This document shows, piece by piece, positions 46,301 through 58,300 of a DNA stretch of 64,000 nucleotides (position 1 is the stretch's first letter; each line of letters begins with the position of its first letter). The stretch lies in contig CM063243.1 of the NCBI GenBank assembly GCA_032158295.1, positions 9,822,302-9,886,301 on the forward strand, read 5' to 3'. This stretch comes from Pycnopodia helianthoides. Taxonomy: Eukaryota; Echinodermata; Asteroidea; Forcipulatida; Asteriidae. The notes under the pieces were generated by a model. It had not been told where the DNA came from, did no database searches, and saw only the letters and a list, made by a program, of their open reading frames with translations. The translations under genes were made by a program, and so were the position numbers.

Positions 46301-49300
46301 TCCAGTCCGTACTCACCCAGTCCCCAATCTGCCCCATCACCGGCCGTCCTAGCCTCCCCCGCCCCCTCCGAGGATTCACTGAGGATCAGATCAAACTCGG
46401 CCAGGGCCTCCTCCGTGTCGGGATCATTCAGTACATCATCCATGCCTGCCATGCTCTCGTTGCCGACCACAGGCTGGTAATAATAACATGACAGGAAACA
46501 CGGCATTAAGCGACATTACAAAATACTGCTGCATACACGATGGGGGGTTCTTTAAAGGGTAGGGTGCAGAACTTTTGATAAGAAAAAACATGTATCAACA
46601 CTGACCCCTCTAGCAGAGGACCCACATGTTGAGATAAATGGTGGATCTCCAGCATGTTGTTAGGTAGCATAAGGAAATACGGATTCCACATTAAATCACA
46701 AGACATGGCATTGGATGCTCACTTGCGCATTTTTTCCTCGGGAATGAGTTTTTAAAATTCAAAACAGGGCATTCACAAAGACATCCAGACATCCTTCTGG
46801 GTGACGTACTGTCATCGTGTCACTGCTTCTTTCCCCCCAGTGGATTCTGTTGCATCCAGCAGAGTTGGTGTGGAGGGGGTGAAGCGAGAAGATTGTCTGG
46901 GTGTCTTTCGGACACCATGTTTTACAACTTGGACTCCACACTTTATCTGTCATCTCAATGTACATGTATTTGAAGTTGACTAAGGCTGCCTCCAAATTGG
47001 CGGCTGTGACTGCCGCCGTTACTACGGATGTTACTAAGGGCAGCCTAGACTTCAACGCATGTTGCTATGTTGATTGAACCAGAGCCAGAGCGAGAGCCAT
47101 AGCCGCCAATATGGAAGCGGCCCCCTACTTGGACACCACCCTATGTCCAGGGCCTAGTTTCACAGACCTGCTTGGGCAGAAAATATTGCTGAGCAATTTT
47201 CTGCTCAGCAAAAGTTAGTAGGAAACCAGTCCAAAATGGTACATGGTATGTACATGGCATTTTGGCTTGTAACCCATTTCTGGTAAACATAATTTTGTTT
47301 TGTGCTCAAGCAGCTCTATGGAATTTGGCTGCTACGATCCTCTTGTACCCGGAAGGTTCCATCACCATTCAAGTAATTTTTATTCTTATTTTATAGAATG
47401 TCACTCTACAGGGACTAAGTGGCGACAAGGGTCTCTAATTTCTTCTTAGTGGTAAAGACATGGTGCCATAATGATACTTAATGATTTGATTTGTGACTTT
47501 TGCTCTAGTACGGGTTTGGTTTACTGAAACTTCCTTTGCTATCCCTCGGGAAATCTTCCTTCTTTGAGCAGGTCGCAGAATTTTTTTTTTTTTTTTAATC
47601 AGAGCAGAAAAAGAAAAACCTCTCACCTTCTTCTTCTTGATGATCGTACTCATTTTGCTCCGCCCATCAATGATATCATCGTCGTCGATCATCCGACCTT
47701 CGCCCCCATCCTTATCATCATCGTCCGCCCCATCCAAGAAGTTGAAGGAGGTGAGGACGCTGTCAAGATCGTTCTCGGGCAGCGGATGTTTCTTGTCTTG
47801 TCTGGTGGGGTGAGGAAAGAATATTATCTCCACTCTTGAGCATGAGACGCATATCAGTTTCATTATGTCAATTAGGAAATTGGAAGCAGAATTTAAAGGT
47901 ATGACGCCTCAGTGAGTTTGAAAAGAGTAAAGTCATTCCCATCTTCTTGTTTTGGGGGGCGAACACCAGTGTTACAATTAACCTGTGAAAAATTCATCAA
48001 GTTAGACGGTAACATTTCAATAAGGACAACAAACAAAAGGTGATTTTTTTGGTCAGGGATTTTGCACGTGTTCATACACAAGCTTATTTTGACTGCAGCA
48101 ATGATGGTTTGTTCATTGCTGGTTTGAGTTTTATAAGCTCCAAAAGTGTATCGCAGAAATATAAAATGGACGAACAGAACTTGCAAATCCTGCTTGACCT
48201 GCTACAGGAACAAGAGTTGGGTACACAAAAGTAAAAATAAATCAGGGCTTGGATCTAGACGAGACTACGTATACCAATAACAAACAAATACATGTCTTGC
48301 TTGATCCTCTTGTCTAAATAAACCATATCTGATCACTCCTTGTTGCAAAACTTTCATAAAAAAGGATAAAAGCAAAAAAAATGGTGACTGATGAAGTGCA
48401 GCTTATATAAAGCACTAAAAATATGTTATTGAGCCATCCATTAAAGGTATACATAAAATGGCTCGACATATTATCACCGGATAAAAGTTCTTTTAAGTGA
48501 GTTTTCTAACCCCTTCCAGCCTCTCCTTTCTCCTTAAAACCCCCCCACCTCTTTCCTCAGTGTAGATGCATTTAAACATCAAACATAAGGTCTGTTCGAA
48601 CCATTGCTTTGACTATCTGGAATACCACAAATCAACATCAAACTGTCAGGGAATGGTTTATTACCAGAGACCACACCAATTACTTGTCTTCTCCTTTTCC
48701 AAACAAAACCAACCCCCCCCACCCCCCCTGTCGCCGGATTTGGTTTCGAAATTCCCGCTCCAGAACTATTTCGGCCTTAGTACTCTCTGGATAGTGTCTG
48801 TCTCCCTCTTCCTCGCACTTTCCATCTTATCCAAACCCAACCCCCTACCAACACCTGTTCTCTTTCCCCCCCCCCCTCCCTAATAAGAACTTTATACAGT
48901 ACATATTAACGCCTCATACACTTTTTAAGCCTTGGATTCCAATAGTATGTCCCTCCATGTAATGGGGAATAATTATATAATAATTAACCTCTAGCTTTTT
49001 GAACGTGTTGAGTGCGTCCCGGTTTCACTATTTACTGTGCTTGTCCCGCCCCAAAAAAACATTCATATGATGCACATATGTTTTCTTCCATCAAAACGCG
49101 TTTTATTGTGTGGTCATAATGTTCTCATCTCCGGGTCTGTTTACACAGGGCTACATGTTTGATTTCACTTTTCCCTTTACACACGACAAGTGAGTTTGAA
49201 AGCGTACACATGCCGTTTCCTGCTGAAACTATCAAGGATGTACAACATGTACAAAACCTTAGGCACCGAGATGCAATATTTTCGCGTGGAGCCGCCTGTC

Positions 49301-52300
49301 ACATGCAAGAAACAATTTCATTACAAAATCCAGATACACTTTCCACACTGATGAGAGTATTGCAGTCGACCATATTCTGGTTTCACATGACAAACTTCGG
49401 CCATGTCAAGTTGAAAAAAATAAAAATGACTAATTGCGATGTCATGAACGAGCTTCAGAACCAACCTTTTTGCCGTGTCGACCTGGCGACCCTGCTTGAC
49501 CGGGCTCTCTCCATTGACCACTGGCTCTATCGACATGTTGCCATCCAGGCCTGGTATGTTCTGCTCGTTGGGGGCCAAGCCCAGCAACGAACGCACCCGA
49601 TTTGACCGCACATCTAATATTGTGTCTGTATAACCTATTTCTTGTAAATATCTAAAGAGGAAAAAAAAAGAGACCAGGCAATAGCCGATTTTCAATCCAA
49701 GTTTTAAACAATTTTATGTCTCAATAACAACAAAGCAAGACAGTTTGTGTTGTTCTGCTGAGTAAGAAGTTTGGCAAAACACCATCAGAACATGTTGTTT
49801 TCTACAAAAGTGAGAGTCATTGCTCAGAAAAGGGTCTGAAACTAGGTTGCAGATTTTAGGAGAAGTAAGCTGAGATGATGGCATCTCAACCCCTTAGTGT
49901 CCCCCTGGATTACGAGGAACTTCTGGGCACAGTAGCCTCAGCGCTAGAGAAGTAGATCAAAGAGCAGGATTTCTTTATATAAGTATAATGGTTTGCGGTA
50001 ACACCATGTGTATATCTACTTTGCTGTGCAGATTTTGTTCTTTAGAGAACTTGTCTTGCTATTTGTTCTACTACCGCGGAGTAGATTTTTGGAATTCGAG
50101 AGACTTCTCAGTTCTGAAAAGAACATGTCTTGCTTATTAACTACTACCTGGGCGGGAGGTAGGAAATCGGCCTGGACTACTACTTTCGCTTAGTGGATCG
50201 GGGGACTTCTCTACACTTGTCTAGGATTTCTTTACATCTGAAGAAAACAACAGCTAACTTTTTTCAACAGGCAGACATCGAGAGTCAGGATTCAGATGAA
50301 AGTCTGAAATTTCTCATCTTTCTGTTCTTTACGTTAATTTGAAAGTTTCTTATGGTAGAATATGTACACTACAGTACCTATTGAAATAAATTTTATATGG
50401 GTTTTATTGACAAATAATACATATGTCATGCATGTAGGTTGTTGACTATACATATATACCCTTTAGTAAATGTACAAGTTGCATAGCGTTGGCATAGCAA
50501 ACAAAATGCAGTTTTGTTTATATACACTAAGTACATGTAAAACCCACTTGATATTAGATTACACAACCACTTTCAACCAAATATTTGCATACAATCAAAA
50601 CTTCAGGTACAGTACATATACTAAGTGTCAACACACTGCTTCTAGGAGGAGTTCTCCATACAGTGTGCCTTTTTTAAGTCAAGATTATAAAACTGCAACT
50701 TAATTTGTACATCGGAGAGAACAGCATGCGATGCTTATTATCTTTAAGCAAACTTGAATCCTCGATTCTGATTGGTCGATCCATGGCAACAACAGTGTGA
50801 TATTATACCATATTGCACAGTCCATGTTGAAGGCTGCATCGGAGTTTAACCACCAGCTACGGGCTACAGCTGCTGCTAACGTTGTTGTTAAGGATTTCCA
50901 TTACTTCAGTGCATGATGAAGCCGTGATCTAGCCATAGCCGTAGCCGCCAATTCGGACAGGGCGTAAGTCAGCTTTTATGTGATGTACATCGGAAATCAT
51001 CCCTCAATATCTCTTTAAAGTCTACACGTATTTTGTTAGGGGAATAAAGCCAAAGCAAAACCCAGTCATGTGATGGAGTGTACTGATGAATGACGGCGAC
51101 CCAGACTTAATAACAGAGCACATTAATCCTTCAGAGAGCATTCATTTCTGTATAATCATCACCATACGCCCAGACATTGCTAATCTTGTTGACTTTTTGC
51201 ACCGTTATCACCAGGAAGATTATTAAGAAACAGAAATACATGGGTTTTTCTTTAGAGGTGTAGATTCTATATTAACACGGGAAACATTGGAAAATGTCAA
51301 ATTCGGTCCGATACCTTTTATTGGACCCTCTTGTGTGAGCAAAGTAGATCATATTGTGTGGCCGTTTACGGCCACTATTGGCATTTTTGGAACAAGCCGC
51401 TTGCTGCCACTATGGTCTCTAAAGGGTTATACAGAAGCCCCCGATGATCAAAAGAATTTGTATGAAATATAATGACACCGTGCATCAGTTAGAAAACCAT
51501 GTATACACACGTACATGTACACAGAATCTTTTTGTGTTACAGAGCACGGAGCACTCCCAGAACAGGATTGCCGGTTGTTTCTACATCCATATACCCATCG
51601 GAAGGAATGGGGGGGACAACCTCTCGTGAGTGTCTTGAAAGGCCCCCAGACCATAGTTTTGTCTAGAGTGCCTGATTGCCTTTGGACACCGTTCTACATG
51701 TAAGTTGGAAACTCATGCTTTTAGTGTACATGTACATGAATATCCTACTTACATGTACAACTCTGCCAAAGACCTGCCATCTAAGTGATGTAACCGTAAA
51801 AGAAACAACACTAAGTTTGCCATCAAGGACTGACCACAAACTGTGCACGAATCATTGACGACAAAGTAAGTATGAAACCACAGGTAGAAATAAAATGTAA
51901 GGAGGCATGTTGAAATGATGGCTGTTTTTCAATGGTTTGGGTAACCCCTGGTGTCATTGACCCCTTGCACCACAATGTCACAACGCACCCCATTTTGAGG
52001 GGTCAAATTTTGAGGGGTCAAATTTCGCATAAAAATGATGGTAAGTGCGTAAACACCACCTAACCTAAATGCCCCCTTCAATTTATAACACAAGGACGAT
52101 GATTTCCAAAATGATAACACAAGGACGATGATTTCCAAAATGATAACACAAGGACGATGATTTCCAAAATGGCACTCCCCAATATTGTGACGATGAAATC
52201 AGGTGAACTGGGTCAAGAGATTCGTTTCAAGGAGCCCCTGGGAACAGTATCCTCAGTGCTAGAAAAGCTGATCACAGACCATGATCCACACATCTAGAGG

Positions 52301-55300
52301 AAAACAAAAGAAGCTACTTCTTTCAACCGACAGACATAAAAAAAACTGACCAAATTCAGATAACAGTCTGAAATTTCTCATTTCTGTAACATGCCCCAGA
52401 CAGGCCACTCAAACCACGGTACATGTAACACAAGGCGAGGTCTCCCGTCCACGTCCTGACCACAGTCCACAGTGCTTATTTTGACAATCCTTCCACAGCG
52501 CAATCGCGATTAATAACGTCCAACATGAAATCCAGGGACCGCTATGAATAAATGACTCTGCATTAAGTCTTCTACTTCCAGGCCCCATTACGCTCTGTCA
52601 AGCCCATAAACTATCGCTCCACCAACACACACAGACGACTGTAACGCCAACCCGGGGAACAACAAACCAACGGCCATCCCGCAAACCAAAATATGAGGGT
52701 TTGATATTATCAGACAGACTGCTGTACTTACTGCCTAAGCAGTTGCCTGCTTTGTTTAAAGTTGATTTGACTATTTGGAGAGAGGGCAGACTCCTCTTCA
52801 CCACCTTCTTCTGTAGAGAAAGGGGGAAAAAACACAAAAACTGTGAATTCATGAAAATAACATTTCCTGCATTGTAATAATGTGATGAAAATTATTACGT
52901 GCCCATGGAGAGATTCCTTGTGATCATCAAATTGATTGAAGGTCATATCATTTTAGCAATGAATGCAGTCAGTTATTGTTATTACATGTCGTGAATTAAG
53001 GGGACAATGCAGCGAATTTAGTACCATATGGCCGGCATTTTTTTTCTTTACAAAGAATATTAAAATGACGCAAGTCATGACATCACAAGTTATAACAAAT
53101 AATAGTTGCCGCCAAGAAATAAAAGTGTACACAGGAACATGAAATCATTTTTTTTTTAAATATTGTATTTTGTACCGAACAGTTCAAATTTCACTAAAAT
53201 AGAGTTTAGAAATTACACCAGTTTTAAAACTCACTGGCCTTATGTATTTTTTCACATTTTTTTCTGTTCATACAAAAGACAGGTGACATATTTGAGGAAG
53301 AAAAAAAGAAAAGGAGCTAGCAAATCTTTCACAGCTAATGTACTGTATGAATCTATATATAATTAAAGCTTGGGTCATACAATACAATGTACATTTGTAC
53401 ATGTAGAAGAACAAAATGGCTGTTCTTCAATTTGCTACTTGTACAAAGTACATTTTCCAAAAGGCAACCTTTCCCGGCCAGAATTATCGCAATCAATTAA
53501 AAAACAAATTCATTTCTTTACAGCAAGACCAAACAGTCTGCAGATTAAGGACACATTTCAAATCCTCAAAAAATAATGCAATTTAAATGCGTCACAAGTC
53601 TTCAAAGTAAATTTTTGGGGTGATCAATTTATCACACTGATCGAAACAAAAAAAACAAACAGTTATAGAACAATCTCCTGAGAGCGAGACCAAACAAAAG
53701 CAAAACTAAAAGCAGTGCACAATGAAACATTTTAATCTCCTCTGCAGTAACTCATGAGAAGCATGTTGTGGACTGTAATTCAAAACGCTTCAAATGTTTT
53801 GACCCGAGGACCAGTCACAAATCTGTCCAGCTAGTCCAGCTGGCTAGCTCATTGCTTGCCGATGCTTCACGTATATAATATAAACAACTGGTTGTTCATA
53901 GTACTTCATATTAAAAGTCCCATGCATATATAAGTGACCTTAAAAGGAAACCCTAAAATATGGACAATAACAAAACACAGTTAGACTACTTAAAGGCAGG
54001 CTATACTTTTGGTAATTGTCAAAGACCAGTATCCTCACTTGGTGTATCCCAACGTACGCATAGAACAACAAACCTGTGAAAACTTGGGCTCAATTGGTCA
54101 CCGAAGTTGCAAGAAAATAATGAAAGTAAAAAAACACCCATGTTGCATAGATTTGTGTGCTTTCAAATGCCTGAGAAGCCTTTCTCCGATTCAAATATTT
54201 TAGTGACAAATTACCTTTCTCAAAAACTACATTACTTCAGAAGGGAGTCGTTTCTCACAACGTTTCTTACTATCAGTATCAGCAGCTCTCAGGTGCTCCT
54301 TACTAAGTAGGTTATTAACAAATTTCTTGAGTAATTAGGCCCCCCCCCCCTAAAAAGGTTCTGTTTCCGATTGCATGTCATTTCAAAATAGGGTCTGTAG
54401 GTCGGAAAGTTTTTTTATTTTGCGTTTAAAAAAAATTCTGATACGATTGACGATACGTCCACGATCGTTCATGTGTTGAGCGCAATCAAGGGATTTGCAC
54501 AGCGAATTAGGCAAATACTTCTGCTTATAAATTACACAAGCACAGTACAGCTTGTAAATTTTTAATTGTTTATCATGAAAACTCCCCCATCATCAATCAA
54601 GCGTACAAATCAAGTTTTAATAAATAAATATGAATGGTTTAGACTGGACACAAAGAGTGCCAAAATTGTTGACGTTTACCTGAGCCATCAAATGCAGGGG
54701 GCTTAATCTCTTGGCTTAGCTCATGTCCGCACTTGAGCTTCTGGTATTTTGACCTGAAATCAAAGGAGACAAGAGAAGAAGAAAAAATGCATAAATTACA
54801 TACACCCCCTAAACATTACTGTCAACAAAACCATGGCACATGCTGTAAAAAAAAGAAGAAGATGTACATGTACCAAGCTTGTTCCTCTGGTACTAAAAAA
54901 CAAACCCTTTTCAAGAGTGCTGGATTCCGGAAAAAAACAAAACCTCAGAATTTTTTTTTTGTAAACGTGAAGTATTTCCTTTAAAATGTACATTTCTTTT
55001 TGAGAGTACAACATCTGGTTTCTAGTGCTGGCAAGGTAAACAAAGTGTGATACTCTGTACATATCTAGAGAAGCCAATCCCAACTCTTCCAAGTTGAAAG
55101 TCTTGAGCTTTTCATTCCGTGTAAAAACACATTTCACAGTTTCGAGGAAAAAGAACGTCATGTACAGTATGTTTGCATTTTAGCGCTCTGTGGCAACTGT
55201 CAAAATGACTCCCTTTTCCTCTGCGCTTTGGGGAACGAACATTCTATGTCGAGGCTAGCTTGAGCGCCATGGATAGGATTGTGATGCAACCCATTTCCCC

Positions 55301-58300
55301 CCCATACGAGCTGATGTGACCATGCAAGATGGAGGGAGGGGAAAAATACTTAGTATGACTTCTTTTGGTAAAATATGAATGTCTTTTTTGTGAACGTACA
55401 CATGGAGTAGATAGCAAAGATGACAAAGTTCACAAATAATTTCAAACGAAGTGAGCTCCTACTTCTACTTCAGACAGTTATACTTTAAACAGTGTTAAAC
55501 ACATTTCCTAGAGTAACAGTTACAATGTACCATGGGGGGCGTGTATATTTCAACGTTTCAGCTCATTCATTTGTGATTCTACACATAAATACTCACAACA
55601 GCGCCCTCTTGTGGTCATTCCTAAAGGTTATCACTACAAACAAAAGGTCATCTAGTCAAGATCCCAAAATCCTGTACGTGTACAAATAATACATATTATG
55701 TGTACATACTATTTTTACTGTGTAGTTCCTTAACACTCTGCATGCCTTGAGTTTTTGAAATTGAGGGGTAATTTTTTCAACTGTAAGTTTTTGAAGACAT
55801 TCTATATTGTTTTTTATAAATCCTTCTTAAAAATGCTGATCGTAAAAACAGACAATACTTTTTGTTTTTATACACGCTTTTTACAATATTTACTGCAACT
55901 TAAAGGGATACTACAGTGTGTATAGTTTACATGTACATCATTGGTTTTTTGAAAGCATTTCTATTCTCTAGTCTTCACTGAACACGAGGAGCTTTGTGCA
56001 AATTTGTGACATGTGTGCATTAAGCATGTACATGTATGTACTTGGGTGGCGTGCATTTGATAAAGAATTTGTCTTCAAGCAAACTTGACGCGAAGCTTAA
56101 AAGTAGCACAATAAGCGTATTTAGAACAGCGCATTATGCAGGGTGTGATATGGGCCAAGCAATACATGTACGTAGGTCGATATCACACCTCTTGTTGTTC
56201 TGGGTCGACCAATAAGAATCGAGGATTCAAGTTTGCTTGAAGATAATATTATTTGTTACCAATCCTGTGCTCCATTTAGTGTCTAGTCAATTAAGACTGG
56301 CCTAATCAGTGCAAACTGACCTGTAAGCATTGACATAAAAAAAAATTAAAAATGCTCCATGAAATGCACACGTGTACCAACCCTACATGTACATTGAATC
56401 TACACACTTACAGACACATCCCCGGAATGTAATCCATTCTGGCCAACAATTGTGCCGTTTCAATCGAAAACACTTTCACAGGTTTAGTTCATTTTGTCAT
56501 AAATGTGCATGATTTCCCCAAACAGTACAGCTGCACCAACAACTGTTTCCCCAAAGATGCCCTCACTTAGCCCCTCACCCCCCCGAGAAAAAAAAACCCC
56601 ACACAACAACTCTCTGCATCGCCCTCCTTTAGTAAAAGAGAAAACAACATGCCAAGGTTGTGTAAAAGCACATCAATAAAGTAGGCATATTAATGCAGCG
56701 GCCATATGACAAGGGGTCATCATTAATCTCCGTGCCGGAGCACTATCGCTGTCCCGTCCCAACATGTCCCTCCATCAACACAAAAGGATAATTTTCTGCA
56801 TAAACTACACCAGTCAATGAACTAGGATGATTGGTATGGTAGGAATGCCTCCATCTCCATCGCCCCCCCCCCCTTAAAAAAAAGAAGACAAAAAAAAAAA
56901 AACTAATTATGTAAAAACCTACATGTAATAACACTGACTGTGAGATGCATTGCAGCAGAGACCAGCTGCTGAACTAGTTCCAATAAATTGATTTCACTTG
57001 CCACTCAAATTAACTTTTTTTTTGAGGGGATGTTATTACTTTCAAGAAGATTTACATGACATGATGCACGTACTCTCAGAAAAAAATAAACGAGTAAACA
57101 AAATTCATGAAGACACATCAAATATCAAAACTTTTTACGAGTAAATTGCAAAGTATCGTTTTCCTTCACAGAGCATGATCTTCATATCAAGAGAGAAAAA
57201 CAGACAAATGTACTTCTTTCACCAGGTGCATGTGAAAAGAGTAATTCACCTACAGTACATGTAACAGTCTTTTGACTGATAAAGCTGTAAGCTATTTTCA
57301 GAGTTGCTATGAAGAAAATATTGCTTAAATTCATTATGGACCTTAATGACCTGACGTTATAACGCCGCCATCTTAGAGTTCAAATGATGAAGAAACAATG
57401 GAAAACGCATGTTTATGTACGCGCAGTGTACAGAATGGGCCAATGAGCATCCTTCTTTTAACCTCTACTCGAGGGCGCCCTTCATGTATATCAGGTCTAT
57501 TTTTCCAATTAGCAGGTAACCAGTCATGAAAAGTATTTATCTCTAAGCTGGTAACTCATCTTGAGCAGCCAAGCCATTTTTGTGCTCTACCCCTCTATGA
57601 ACTTTGCCTTTGATGGAAGCCATGTCTAACTAAGCGGCTGTGGCTACAACTTGGTTGTCACTGGAAGATGGGCCAATGAGCATCCTTCTTTTAACCTCTA
57701 CTCGAGGGCGCCCTTCATGTATATCAGGTCTATTTTTCCAATTAGCAGGTAACCAGTCATGAAAAGTATTTATCTCTAAGCTGGTAACTCATCTTGAGCA
57801 GCCAAGCCATTTTTGTGCTCTACCCCTCTATGAACTTTGCCTTTGATGGAAGCCATGTCTAACTAAGCGGCTGTGGCTACAACTTGGTTGTCACTGGAAA
57901 ATGGGCCAATGAGCATCCTTCTTTTAACCTCTACTCGAGGGCGCCCTTCATGTATATCAGGTCTATTTTTCCAATTAGCAGGTAACCAGTCATGAAAAGT
58001 ATTTATCTCTAAGCTGGTAACTCATCTTGAGCAGCCAAGCCATTTTTGTGCTCTACCCCTCTATGAACTTTGCCTTTGATGGAAGCCATGTCTAACTAAG
58101 CGGCTGTGGCTACAACTTGGTTGTCACTGGAAAATGTGTTGACGCGTAGGATTCCCATAGCAACAGCCATAGCCACAGTTGGGGCCCCCTTACACTCAAT
58201 TCAGCGGCAAGGATTGAAAACGAGTTCAACATCTGACAATTTCCAGCGATTGCTCACCCCAGTTGAACTGTGCTTTTAAAACTCAATGTAATACAATGTT

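Larger units (their letters stand above)
46474..47626. other. STRN intron 6
   Basis: It holds the family C MITE at 46983-47127 immediately followed by family A copy 10 at 47150-47330. There is a long T run at about 47581-47596 near exon 6. Confidence 0.6.
49652..52731. other. STRN intron 4
   Basis: It holds a family C MITE at 50830-50965, a 29 bp tandem repeat at 52085-52171 and two related segments at about 49910-50310 and 52235-52385. It also has scattered ACATGT words. Confidence 0.55.

Noticed and set aside
47435..47863. 142-codon minus-strand ORF taken as a separate gene
   Set aside because: It is STRN exon 6 with read-through into both introns. Splice sites at 47801 and 47627 define the real exon.
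49159..49605. 148-codon plus-strand ORF
   Set aside because: It overlaps STRN exon 5 on the opposite strand. It has no family resemblance and is explained as an antisense shadow of a conserved exon.
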